Shown here: positions 1 to 9,136 of the stretch, in pieces
How positions within the stretch are numbered: position 1 is the first letter of the stretch
Layout: every line of letters starts with the position of its first letter
From: Hydnum rufescens UP504
Taxonomy: Eukaryota > Basidiomycota > Agaricomycetes > Cantharellales > Hydnaceae
Assembly: GCA_014904985.1 (NCBI GenBank)
Contig: MU129368.1
Span: 6,534 to 21,991, forward strand
Direction of reading: 5' to 3'
Length of the DNA: 15,458 nt
Program-made: the position numbers and the translations under genes
Notes under the pieces: model-generated
The model's database searches: none
Told to the model about the DNA's origin: nothing
The model's input: the letters and a program-made list of their open reading frames with translations, nothing else

Positions 1-63
1 GGGCACCTGGACAAGGCCATAACCTAGAATAATAAAACTGGTTAGTAAAGAAATTAAAAGCAA

Positions 64-97
64 TGCAAAAAGAGCAGCTTTTGCTGCTCTTTTTGCA
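64..97. repeat. Perfect 15-bp-stem hairpin
   Basis: The sequence TGCAAAAAGAGCAGC is followed by a TTTT loop and its exact reverse complement, a 15-bp perfect stem. Outside it, A63 and C98 no longer pair. Stem-loops of this kind occur near the 3' end of Helitrons or at the centre of foldback elements. No CTRR end follows closely enough to support a Helitron call, so only the structure is claimed. Confidence 0.85.
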
Positions 98-199
98 CTC
101 CTGTATCTATTTTGGGCCCAATGTGGGGTGATTCACATTTATGGTGGGGTTTTTTCTCTTTTCTGCCTGCCAAGGGAGTTGAATGTCTCAAACTCAACT

Positions 200-745
200 G
201 ATTGGGCTGATATTTGGCATACATATAGTCCATTATATGACTATACTCTGTGTAAAATTTCAAGTTCATATCTTGACTGTAGGGGGGGTCAATCAATTTT
301 CAATGTCCAGACCTGTTTGGCTCATATCTCCATAAGTAATGCATGGATTGGGCTGAAATTTTGATATGATTTTGGTCTAATAGTCTCTTCATATGTGCCA
401 AGTTTCAGACTTGCCCACCCAGTGCTTATTTTCCAGCATCTTCTGGTGGTTCCAGTCCCCCTTGCCCAGTTCCCCCTCTTTAAGTGGATGGATTGGGCTG
501 ATTTTTGGCACATGATTACTTCATAATGACATTATAATCTGTGTAAATTTTCAAGTCCCTCGCTATTTTATAGGGGGAGGAAATCAATTTTGAATGTGTA
601 ACTTGTTTGGCTCATATCTCCATAAGTAATGCATGTATTGGGCTGAAACTTTGATATAATTTGCGTCCTAATAGTCTCTAATCATGTGAAAAATTTCAGA
701 CTGATTGGCCTGGTGCTTATTTTCCAGCAATTTCTGGTGGTTCTG
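200..745. repeat. Diverged tandem duplication, period about 290 bp
   Basis: Two head-to-tail copies start with GATTGGGCTGAT at 200 and 491. Shared landmarks recur at an offset of 290-291 bp: CTGTGTAAA(A/T)TTTCAAGT, then TTTGGCTCATATCTCCATAA at 316 and 606, then GTGCTTATTTTCCAGCA, then TTCTGGTGGTTC. The copies diverge after about 450 and 745. The word ATTGGGCTGA also occurs internally, so the unit may itself be compound. No coding potential is seen. Confidence 0.85.
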
Positions 746-910
746 GTGCTGTTTTTACTGTTCTCATTGTTTCAGGCACTAACCAGTGGCCCTGGCCTGG
801 TTTTTTCACTGTATCAGGGTCCCTAGGGGTCCATCCATCCATCCCAGGCACCACCCCCTGGTCCTGGGCCCCCATTGGGCTGGATGGGGAAATTTTTTCT
901 GGATGTAGTT

Positions 911-1080
911 CATCTAATTTCCGCATTTAGGCTGTTTTTTCAATAGGAATGAATGTATTATGTAACTGGATATTATCCAAGGTTATTATGGGATATTATC
1001 TAATGCACCCTTCCTTATTGGGCTATCTAATTACTGCATTTAGGGATTTTCATATTATAAAATATATATTATGTAACTGG
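911..1080. repeat. Pair of direct repeats, offset about 111-113 bp
   Basis: ATCTAATT, GCATTTAGG and TATTATGTAACTGG occur in the same order at 912-970 and 1025-1080, separated by variable AT-rich sequence. A similar word (GATTTACGCATTTAGAGG) lies near the start of the solo LTR at about 5983, so this may be degraded LTR-type DNA, but the match is short. Confidence 0.6.
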
Positions 1081-1254
1081 AATAATAAATAATAGCCTGG
1101 ATGCAAAAGGTTTAATGAAACAGGGTTACCAAGCTTGATGCAAAACTTGATGCAAAAAAGTTACTGCAAGTTACCATACTTTGATGTAACCTTTCTACAG
1201 TAAGTTACCACATTTTTTTGCAAAAAATTTACAGCATGGGCTGGGGTTCAGTGC

Positions 1255-2015
1255 ATGAGGCATAAATGGGCAGCTGATTCTCCATTCCAAGCATGTCTCT
1301 ACTTCAAAGACTTGTCTCTGCAAGACAATGTCCTTCGCCATGTGACAAAGGAGATGAATGCTCAAAACCTTCAGTTCATGAATGCAGCAATGTTGGATAT
1401 GGTTCCCACTCCCTACACTGCCAAGGTGGATTTGTTGTACATTGATGAGGCATATGCACATGCCTGTAATGAGCAAGAGCTTGCATCCTTACTCTCTTGT
1501 GCCCCACCACCTATCCTCACACAAGAGGACTTCAAGGCTGAGATTCTTGATTACGTATTTCACCCTCCACAGCTTCTGACGAATTGTGCTCAATATCCTC
1601 TGGCAGACCTTGAGAGCCGGAGGAGAAAGATGCATGTCTTCAACTTCACCACACCATGGCTGACAGAGAAGATCAGTGTCAGCACTCCACCACTTGGGCT
1701 GATTCAGTTTGCATTACTGATTTGCAGCAATATTCAGCGTGGCTTCCCAAAAGCATTTATTTATCAGTTTGGCCCTCCAACAGTCCAATGAATGATTGGA
1801 TATGGCAGATTTCTAGGTGGGCAGAAGCAGACAGACACAATTTCCAGGAGTGTCTGGAGATTTGTGAGTGTTTCAGTTTCACCCTCCATGGATCTTGGAG
1901 AGTGGTGTTGGAGAAAGGTCTTAAAGAACCTCATTTCTTGAAGGACCCTTGTGAAGATGAGCCTGGAATGAAGAATACATGTATCCCACTGTTGTCATTC
2001 AATGTTCCATCTTAG
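1255..2015 (+). pseudogene. Unrecognised repeat-derived protein, frameshifted
   Basis: I do not recognise the family. Frame 1 is open from 1255 to a TGA at 1789 (178 codons). The protein-like reading then moves to frame 3 (NDWIWQISRWAEADRHNF) and runs to a TAG at 2013. One short indel near 1780-1790 would join them into a product of about 250 residues. The composition is globular: a PYTAKVDLLYIDEAYAHAC stretch, a PPQLL..CAQYPLADLE stretch, then an aromatic C-terminal part with several Trp and Cys. Frame 1 stays open for a few codons upstream of the first ATG, and ATTTACAG at 1228-1235 could be a splice acceptor, so the true 5' end may be farther left. The sequence is poor in CpG like its neighbours. 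It could be an accessory protein of the same repeat family as the gene at 2688-5625, which lies downstream on the same strand. Confidence 0.5.
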
Positions 2016-2687
2016 ATCCATCATTCTTATGTTGATTTGTTTGATTCATTCCTTTATCTTCACAAGTGTATTTCCCTCTGTAGTGTATGAAGTGACACTG
2101 ACTCCAGCATTTGCCATTCCTTCTTGTGGTGGCACTGAACTTGGTGGTATCGGAGAACCTGCTCTTGGTAGCATTTGCCTGGCAGCACATGGTAACTTGA
2201 AGAGTCTCCAATATACCTGGTATACACAAGGCATATTTGTCTTTCCCCAGCTCTGTACATGTTTTGTGTCTTCATTGTTCATATGCCTCTTGTGTGGAGG
2301 CCTGTGCACCCTCCATGTGTGTTGGCAATTCTAACAATCTTTCTATTTCCTTCGTCATTTTTTGTTAGATGTATGTTTTTTTCTCTTGTGCAGGAGGACT
2401 TGTGCCGGTCTCTGCCCACCCTGTCATAGGTAGAGGCCATGCACCCTCCCTGCACTCCCTTGGCAGTTATGACCAACTTTAACTTTTTTTGGAATACACA
2501 GTGCCTCATTGCTGGGAACTATCAAGGTTTCAATATCTCACTTGTCTGAGCATGTGATATCTCTGGCCACTTGCCCTGTGATGTGACCCAACTTATTCCA
2601 ACTCATCACATAAGAAGGGAAGGCTACAGGGGATCCAAAGAGCACTCCCAATAGTTCTTTTCTCATTCTCTAGCCAGATCCCTTATT
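2016..2687. other. Gap between two decayed genes
   Basis: No supported gene. It contains a diverged direct repeat, with AGGCC..TGCACCCTCC followed by TTGGCA near 2297-2335 and again near 2433-2468. A T-rich, hydrophobic open frame from 2002 is judged spurious. The last 80 bases may be the 5' leader of the next gene, but I see no clear TATA box. Confidence 0.5.
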
Positions 2688-5625
2688 ATGCCTGCGACTC
2701 ATTCCAATAAGGCTGAAGCACCCTCAGCACTCCCAGCAAAGACCCATTCTTCTAAGGTCAAATCAACAAGTGCCTCTTCAGGGCCCAAATCATGAAATGC
2801 TTCATCATCCAAGTCTAAGGCAGCAAGCACCTGATCATCCCAGTCCAAATCAGTAACCACCCCTTTGTCTAAATCTCCTCAAGTCCCACAGGGAGCTTCA
2901 GCTTTGACTTCTACAGCATCTGCTCCCAATAGAGGTCACATCTTGTCGGTTGAGCTACCTCCTCAAGTCCTTCATACTCAGTCACTGAGTAGGCTGCTAC
3001 CTTCACTTGCTCCCCCTCCTATGTCTGGAGTCCAACCTGTTCAGAACATCCCCTTGCTCCCTGCCATCCATTCACCCATCACATCTGCCAGGGCAGATTG
3101 TGCCCTTACTTCACATGATGTAGTAGCATTGCTTGATCATGCCCATACCCTCATCAAACAGCTCCCTTCCAGTGTGCCTGAGTGGGATGCTAATGAATGT
3201 GGTGTGACCTGTCTGTGGGATGCCAATCACCCAGAGGATATCCCAGCTGCATTTGGGGGTGGTGGGGCAGATTGCAATGAGGACTGGGAAGAACTAGATC
3301 CAGTACTGAATTGCATTCTCCATGTGGACATACCAATGAATGCAGTAGTTGATGGAATCAGACACAGCTCCAGTGGTACACTAGGGATTGTAGAAGGCCT
3401 TGCATTCTTCATTGAGAAACACAGTCTGAATCCTGTCTATTTTGGGACAAAAATGGAACATCTTGTAGAAGCTTTGGAACTATGAATAAAGTGACCCACA
3501 CATACATCTAACTTGGTATCTGATGCCCTTATCACCTTTTGCACCAGGTCAGAGACTCACATGAATCCCACTCAAGACCTACATTCCCCACTGCCTCTAA
3601 ACTCTCATATGGACTCACTTCCAGATTGGCAGCATGAGCCTGCTGCCAATGACAGGCAGCAGACATCATTATTGCTAAAATCCTCCACTGAGGAATATAA
3701 CCAGCATCCACTGGATCCTCATGAAGGATCGGATAGCGATACTCAACCTTCACCTGGGCATTTTTCTCAGTGAGTTCTTTGTTTGCATGCCTTGGATGAA
3801 GAAGATATTGTGAGGCATTCTTGGTGGGGAAAGCAAGTTTCTTTTACCTGCGACAATGACAAGGATGATGAGGATGATGTATCTGAAGTGGGTGAGAGCC
3901 TTTTAGTGGATGGAAATGTTGCAAACATGCAGTTTACCAAACACACACTCCACAATGAGGAAATCAAGGAGGTGATGGACATGTTTCACAACTTCATGGA
4001 GGACAAGCTCAAACCATGTGCAACTCACCTCAGTTGATCTGTCTCACAATTGATGAAAATTGGTAACTGGGAAATGTCAACACCAGAGCACCAACGTGGG
4101 GGTAATGCATGGAATGCATTTCTAAAAAATCTCAAAGGTTCATATTGTTTATCCTTCTATGTATAATTATATCCTTACACAGTAGTACATTGTAGACAAA
4201 AATGAGTATGTTTCACATGATCATGCAAGGAAGGAGTATGAACTCCTAAAATCCAACATGGGTGGGTCCAACTCCAAAATGTGGACAGCAGAGGTGGAGC
4301 AGCTCAGGTCAGAGCACAGTGGGAAGAAAGCTGAGGCGGGAAAGAAGCTAAGGCACTCAGGAGGGGATGTTGCAAAGTTGATAGAATCGGTGCAATGACA
4401 ATGGAATGCAGATGGAAAGGCACTTTTGAACTCCAGTATCCACACATTCTATGTCATGATATCTGACTGTGCAGCATCTGCGGCTGCCCATGGTTGAAAT
4501 ACTGCTGCCATGAACTCACCTCAAATGGAGTTGTGGTACAAATCTAACTTCAACCAAACCAAACACCTTGTGAACATGTATAAATACATTCTCACTGAGA
4601 AGATGCACCAAAATGAGGTCAATGCTTTTGAAGAAAGGTGTTCCTGAAACCAACAATTGGCAGAGACCCATGACATGCATAAGACTAAGGCAGCCTGTGT
4701 CCAAAGGATGCAGAAGCTCTTGGATCACTACATGCTGCCGAAGGTGAATATGACAAAGTGGATGGAGATCCTGAGGCTGTTTCAGATTAACAGAGTCTGG
4801 ATGGAGGGTCTTCCAACCATGGAAGAATTCCTGCTGTTAGGAAGCTGGATCTCAGACAAATACCACACATCACATTGGAGCAAGATGTACAAGGCCTTCA
4901 ATTGTTCTGCCAGGGGCCAGATCCAGATTGAAGAACTTCCCAAATCCATGTCTGACATTGATGAGGCCCTGTTGCCCATCATGATTGATCATCATGGGCA
5001 AGTTCAGCACACCATTGGCAGTGTGGATAAGGCAATTGATTCAAAAGACTGGTCCATTGGTGTGGTGGTAAAGGATCCCACTCCAGAAGGTGGACAAGAG
5101 GCCAAAGAATCTGTAGGGAAGAGGAAGAGGCCTGGTGTAGAGGGAGGTGTAGGTATGATTGGGAGCAGGGATGCTGAGGGACTTCATGAGGGTGGGGCAG
5201 GTGATGTTGAAGATGTTGGGCAGAGATGGAAGAAAAAGAAGAATGGCCCAAAATCCTCTGCGACAATCCCTGACAATGCCAACAACTCACCAAGCCCAGT
5301 TCCACTCAACTTCCCACAGGATCCAGGATCAAGTGCCAAAGGACCTTCCAATCACACAGCACCAATCAGATATGGTTCAGAACTATCACCACCAACTGAT
5401 ACTCTCTCTATGCATTCAATGTCTTCAACCCCTTTCTCATTCGACCTCAGTGGCAGACCACTAGCAGGTTTGGAGGCCATGGGCCATGACCTTACACAGC
5501 AGCCCAGTGATTTTTTCCAGCAACCTGGTGTGGCCCCACTCCCTCCTCTCCACTCGAACTTCATGGGCCAATTCCCTCCTGGATTGCAAGACCCAAATGC
5601 AGGAGGATTTCTTCAACTATGGTGA
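2688..5625 (+). pseudogene. Unrecognised two-exon gene with nine in-frame TGA codons
   Basis: The first ATG is at 2688 (MPATHSNKAEAPSALPAK). Exon 1 is 2688-4137; a 58-bp intron at 4138-4195 moves the reading from frame 3 to frame 1; exon 2 is 4196-5625. The spliced frame is about 960 codons, open except for TGA at 2793, 2832, 3483, 3492, 3771, 4035, 4396, 4495 and 4645; no TAA or TAG interrupts it. Order: Ser/Lys-rich N-terminus; Pro-rich stretch; acidic region (DNDKDDEDDVSEVGE, from about 3850); charged helical region with EVEQLRSEHSGKKAEAGKK; a Trp-rich segment (MTKWMEILRLF, LLLGSWISDKYHTSHWSKMY); a basic patch with KRKRPG and RWKKKK that could be a nuclear localisation signal; and a Pro/Gln-rich tail. 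I recognise no catalytic motif. The type resembles uncharacterised proteins expanded with repeats in mushroom genomes, but that is recollection, not proof. CpG is nearly absent. Confidence 0.65.
4138..4195 (+). other. Intron of the 2688-5625 gene
   Basis: The donor is AAAG|GTTCAT and the acceptor CATTGTAG|AC, 58 bp apart. Splicing joins the frame ending NLK with the frame starting DKNEYVSHDH, so two otherwise separate open regions become one. The interior is AT-rich and carries in-frame stops. The donor is non-optimal (GTTCAT rather than GTAAGT or GTATGT). Confidence 0.6.
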
Positions 5626-6133
5626 CTTGTAGCTATCATTGATTTGTCATAGTATATAATACATATAATATGGATTTGTCAACAGTAGTCCTGGCTGATC
5701 TGGGCAAGTATGATGAGGATGATGCTGCCAAGTCCCTAAGGATTGAGCCCAAAAGAGATATGGAACTGGGGATCAAAGAGCCTGGTTGGGCCCAATTGGG
5801 TTCTTATGGGCTTGGGCCTTCTTAGGTAGAAAAAATGCCTCATTTTTCAGCCTAAGGTAGGTGAAAAAAGTGGCAGACCAAGGTGGTGAGTGATCCAACC
5901 AGGCCAGAGTTTTGATGCCTTGCTGGCTAGTGGGGAGTATGCTGCCCCAGACTGTAGAAGGATAAAGTAAAAGAGAGGATCTGATTTACGCATTTAGAGG
6001 TCTAGGAAACGTGGCTGTGAAAAGAATCACATGATCAGAAAAGCGGAGAAGGTCCTAGAAAGAACAAGGGATGGAATATTAGATTGCAATAGAAACCTCT
6101 AGAATGGTAAGGAAGTTAGATGGAGGGATGATA

Positions 6134-6168
6134 GAATGTTCTAGAATGGGTCCTTAAAGGTATAAATA
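6134..6168 (+). promoter_or_regulatory. LTR promoter: perfect heat-shock element plus TATA box
   Basis: GAA at 6134, TTC at 6139 and GAA at 6144 form the alternating nGAAnnTTCnnGAAn array that is the canonical three-unit binding site for heat-shock factor. TATAAATA follows at 6161-6168, about 15 bp downstream of the array, inside the proposed U3 of the LTR. The strand is inferred from TATA orientation and from the usual U3-R order. Binding is not shown by the sequence; short three-unit arrays can occur by chance. Confidence 0.6.
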
Positions 6169-6424
6169 TCCCTGTAATCTGGCATGGTAGAACAACAAAT
6201 CCAACACTAGGACTAGCTAGTAGAAGTTTGTCTCATAGATAGCTTCCTCTGAATCATAGTGATTGACTGTTCCCTGGTATCAAGCCTTGTAAATTCACCT
6301 TGCCAGTATAATTAAGTACCTCTGGTGTGGTCCAGCTAGTGAACGGAATGTGTGTAGTCCCACTAGTTGTAGAATAGCCCACTATAGTTAAAGCTCACTT
6401 GTATCTGAATCTGAATCTAAACCC

Positions 6425-6479
6425 AGGCATAGCGATCTGGTAAATACTGCATATCCAATACAGGCATAGTGACCTGATA
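6425..6479. repeat. 18-bp direct repeat inside the LTR
   Basis: AGGCATAGCGATCTGGTA (6425-6442) recurs as AGGCATAGTGACCTGATA (6462-6479), 37 bp apart. The pair differs at three sites, one of them CG versus TG. It is a small internal duplication of the LTR with no known role. Confidence 0.7.
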
Positions 6480-7514
6480 CAACCTCTTACCCAGACTCCA
6501 AGTAGCCAGAACCTTTGATTACATAATACGCAGATATTGACACAATTGACATAGCACTACAGGCCATTACTCTCTTACAACACTAGACCATTACCTTCCC
6601 AGTTTGTCTCATCCTTCCTTGACTTGACCTAGAGTCATACTACTTCTCCCTGAGGACCTCTATTGTGCCTTCTTGTCCAAGTCTGCAGCTTGCAAGTTGT
6701 AAAGTATTAATATCATTCCACCTCAGTAGCATGCAGTTCCTGCATACCTCTCCCACCTTCCTATAGCTTCTAGCTACACCTTGTGTACTTAGAGCATCCT
6801 GTGAAACCTTGCACCATTCTCACTGACTAAGACTGAGGCTCAAGTTGGACAGCTTGCCCTCGGAGTTCTGTGGTCATACAACCTCACCCATAAAACTCTT
6901 CTACACAGACCTTGTCCAGCATGTTCATAACTTGCAGTATGCACCTCTCCCCATGTTTGCTGTCAAGGAGATGCATGAACACCATCTGTTGAATATTGCC
7001 TACCCCACAAAAATTGAGGTTGACATCATAACCTCAAAGAAGAAGACTGTTATCAACACTGATGACTTCACCACAATGGAACGATCTATCACCTGTGATG
7101 AATTCATCAAATGCTACAAAGGTTTCACTTGTGTTCATCAGGAAGTCTTTCCAGCAGAGGTGCACAGTGACTTTTGTCAATACCAGTGATGCCTTTTCCT
7201 TCATGAATTCTTCAACCACCCTGGTTTGTTCAGTGTCATCTCACACTTTGATGCCTACATGCATTTGACCTGGATACAACCACATGGCCACTTTGCAATG
7301 GATAGCAATGACACCTTTCAAGTCCTGGAATGATTTGATCAGGAGTTCCATGAGGAACATGAGGCAGACACATGTAGGCAGCTGGATTCCATGGACCACC
7401 CATCTGGTAGTCATAGGGAGGATGCACATGGGGGTTCTCAGAGGTGCAGTGCCTCCCCTGGCCTGCGGTTTCATACAGGCAATCATACAGGCAATGAGTG
7501 TGCTCCCTCCTCTG

Positions 7515-7608
7515 GACAGTGCATGTTGGTGCCAAATGTCCCACCTTTGCACAGAGGACACAATGAGCAGAGGAGGGAGCATGCTCATTGCCTGTATGAA
7601 ACTGCAGG
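7515..7608 (-). pseudogene. Reversed gag zinc-knuckle fragment
   Basis: On the minus strand this piece encodes a CCHC knuckle, CVLCAKVGHLAPTC (spacing C-x2-C-x4-H-x4-C), typical of nucleic-acid-binding gag proteins. It is in the same orientation as the homologous segment at 8378-8462. That copy lacks 9 bp and with them the cysteine pair spacing (HCAKAGHLALTC). The fragment abuts the end of the plus-strand gag copy, creating a foldback between about 7485-7514 and 7569-7600 (CCCTCCTCTG against CAGAGGAGGG). It marks the rearrangement breakpoint. Confidence 0.7.
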
Positions 7609-7739
7609 TGAGCCGGAGGCCACACCCCAAGGCTAACATGCCAAAGACAACACCAGGCATGCCAAAGACAATGCCTTAAAGGACAACATTCCAAAAAGGA
7701 CATGTTGGGTGTGCCAAAGGCAAACACCAAAGGATAAAG

Positions 7740-8352
7740 GACAGGACACTCACCCAGTCAGCCATAATCTGAGCTGTCCCCCAAGTGGTGGGGAAATCAT
7801 CAGAATCAATAAAGTCATTGACAGACATGCCAAACTGATCCTGGAAGGAGAGATTTTGGACCATCTGCCAGCGATCTGGACCATCACCTGGTTTTGGGAC
7901 AATGGCCAGAGGAGCAGTCCAGAAAGAACCCCCATAGAATTGTTCAGCCTGCTGAACAGTGAAAGGGCCAGACATGCACCCAAGTGCCACTTCCTTGTCC
8001 AGTTTGGCCTGTATAATCTGATCTTCTTCAGAGGTTTTGTAGTGATTGGGGGAAGGAATGTGACAGAAATGGGAGGCATATCCAACCCAATTGGGAAACC
8101 ATGAATAATGTTATGAATGAGAGTGGGATAATGAAGGGATAAGTGAGCATGGTCAAGGGCAGAAGTGAAGGCATCTGCACACAGAGGAGTTATAGGGGAC
8201 TCAGAGTGCAACAGAGCACTTCTGAGCCAAGTGTGTGGAGGCAAGGCAGATGGAGCAGACATGGTTGTGCTCATGACCTTTAATGCATCCTTTGGTGGTG
8301 TTGAATAAGAAACAGACACAGCAATTGTCAGCTTAGGAAGTGAGGGCACCAT
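7740..8352 (-). pseudogene. DIRS-like reverse transcriptase, N-terminal half
   Basis: Read on the minus strand, the first frame runs from about 8352 to about 8055 and contains HYPTLIHNIIHGFPIG and TFLPP. A one-base shift at a run of five G (8048-8052) moves the reading to a second frame with NHYKTSEEDQIIQAKLDKE, CMSGPF, FWTAPLAIVPKPG, WQMVQNLSFQ, DSDDFPTTWGTA and MADWV. These match the finger region of DIRS-type RTs: GPF box, the PL..VPKPG motif, the Q-N-L-S motif, and D-x-F-P-T-x-W-G-T. Similarity ends near 7745, before the palm where the first catalytic Asp and the later Asp pair should lie. The remaining sequence to 7610 is a TTGGCATG-rich linker. The fragment follows the inverted gag copy in natural gag-RT order, so the minus-strand block is one piece of a second element copy or an inverted segment of the first. 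Confidence 0.8.
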
Positions 8353-9136
8353 TCTTGAAGGTGCACTTGGAGGAACAGACAGTGCATGTCAGTGCCAAAT
8401 GTCCTGCCTTTGCACAATGAGCAGAGGAGGGAGCATGTTCATTGCCTGTATGAAACCACAGGCCAGAGGAGGCACTGTGCCTCTGAGAACCCCCATGTGC
8501 ATCCTCCCTATGACTACCAGATGGGTGGTCCATGGAATCCAGCTGCCTACATGTGTCTGCCTCATGTTCCTCATGGACCTCCTGATCAAATTGCTCCAGG
8601 ACTCAAAAGGTGTCATCACTATCCATTGCAAAGTGGCCATGTGGTTGTATCCAGGTCAAATGCATGTAGGCATCAAAGTGTGAGATGACACTGAACAAAC
8701 CAGGGCAGTCAAAGAATTCATGAAGGAAAAGGTGTCACTGGTATTGACAAAAGTCACTGTGCACCTCTGCTGGAAAGACTTCCTGATGAACACAAGTGAA
8801 ACCTTTGTAGCATTTGATGAATTCATCATGGGTGATAGATCATTCCATTGTGGTGAAGTCATCAGTGTTGATAACAGTCTTCTTCTTTGAGGTTATGATG
8901 TCAACCTCAATTTTTGTGGGGTAGGCAATATTCAACAGATGGTGTTCATGCATCTCCTTGACAGCAAACATGGGGAGAGGTGCATACTGCAAGTTATGAA
9001 CATGCTGGACAAGGTCTGGGGCAGCATACTCCCCACCAGCCAGCAAGGCATCGAAACTCTGGCCTGGTTGGATCACCACCTCACTCAAAGTTATGACAGT
9101 GCTCCCAACCTCAGTGGTGAATGATATCAAGACCAA
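8333..9136 (-). pseudogene. DIRS-like gag, inverted copy
   Basis: One minus-strand frame runs from 9136 (FTTEVGSTVITLSEVVIQPG, then FDALLAGGEYAAPD) through the region shared with the left copy to the damaged knuckle HCAKAGHLALTC and a stop at 8333. In-frame stops are TGA at 8842-8840, 8737-8735 and 8605-8603. It extends about 44 bp farther 5' than the left copy and has no LTR insertion, so it gives the pre-insertion sequence for that site. A 9-bp deletion near the knuckle removes one CxxC cysteine. Downstream, RT follows after a short overlap in another frame, the usual gag-RT arrangement. Confidence 0.7.

Larger units (their letters stand above)
1..1230. other. Non-coding repeat-rich stretch
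   Basis: I see no credible gene here; the short open frames are broken and lack protein-like composition. The stretch holds a hairpin at 64-97, a tandem duplication of about 290 bp from 200 to about 745, a second pair of related segments at 911-970 and 1024-1080, and short reiterated words (GATGCAAAA three times and AGTTACC several times) between 1100 and 1210. It is AT-rich and almost without CpG, which fits old transposable-element DNA. The element family cannot be named from what is visible. Confidence 0.6.
5953..6905. mobile_element. Solo LTR (953 bp) with 5-bp target duplication
   Basis: The element begins TGTAGAAG (5953-5960) and ends CTTCTACA (6898-6905), a perfect 8-bp terminal inverted repeat of TG...CA type. 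It is flanked by CAGAC at 5948-5952 and 6906-6910. The uninterrupted homologous site exists in the window: the inverted gag copy reads GCTGCCCCAGACCTTGTCC with a single CAGAC. This proves insertion exactly here. There are no internal genes and no second LTR, so it is a solo LTR left by recombination between the two LTRs of a full element. It contains a TATA box at 6161 and a small internal duplication (6425-6442 and 6462-6479). The 5-bp duplication and TG/CA ends fit Gypsy or Copia; which one cannot be told. Confidence 0.93.
5879..7514 (+). pseudogene. DIRS-like gag, left copy, split by a solo LTR
   Basis: The reading frame appears as a short piece before 5952 and resumes at 6911, after the LTR and its target duplication. 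From 6911 one frame (frame 2) runs through LVQHVHNLQYAPLPMF, KIEVDIITSKKK, TCDEFIKCYKGFTC and a region with DQEFHEEHEADTC to FHTGN near the knuckle. It is interrupted only by TGA at 7187 and 7331. Codon 7082-7084 is an intact CGA where the inverted copy has TGA. The 5' part before 5879 does not match the other copy, so gag is truncated here, and near 5885 there is a 4-bp duplication. The copy ends at 7514, where the sequence folds back into a reversed knuckle fragment. The gag assignment rests on position before RT, acidic/His-rich composition and the knuckle in the partner copy. Confidence 0.65.
5879..9092. repeat. Large inverted repeat (gag arms)
   Basis: The left arm is 5879-5952 plus 6911-7514 once the LTR insertion is removed (about 680 bp). 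The right arm is 8422-9092 (about 670 bp), in opposite orientation. The arms share long identical runs, for example the stretch encoding MFAVKEMHEHHLLNIAYPTK. Many differences are TG in one arm against CA or CG in the other. The spacer of about 0.9 kb carries the minus-strand RT fragment. Inversion, snap-back reverse transcription or nested insertion could produce this; the sequence alone does not choose. Confidence 0.88.

Noticed and set aside
2002..2334. 110-codon open frame with a hydrophobic, Cys-rich N-terminus (secreted or membrane peptide)
   Set aside because: Composition follows from T-rich DNA, it overlaps the end of the previous gene remnant, and nearby sequence is repeated non-coding DNA.
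2688..5625. TGA recoded as an amino acid (alternative code or selenocysteine)
   Set aside because: Nuclear TGA recoding is not known in basidiomycetes; the NACHT and terminal-exon genes need no recoding, and the gag comparison shows TGA arising where the partner has CGA or CAA.
5953..6905. One LTR of a complete LTR retrotransposon
   Set aside because: No second copy of the LTR and no primer-binding site with an adjacent internal region in the window; the target duplication closes directly on both ends.
6845..7189. Protein starting at 6845
   Set aside because: Its first about 20 codons lie in the LTR end and the target duplication; the real coding sequence begins again at 6911 as the middle of gag.
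7236..7730. Long overlapping open frames on both strands
   Set aside because: They arise from the inverted repeat and its fold-back; only the gag sense frames and the knuckle fragment are meaningful.
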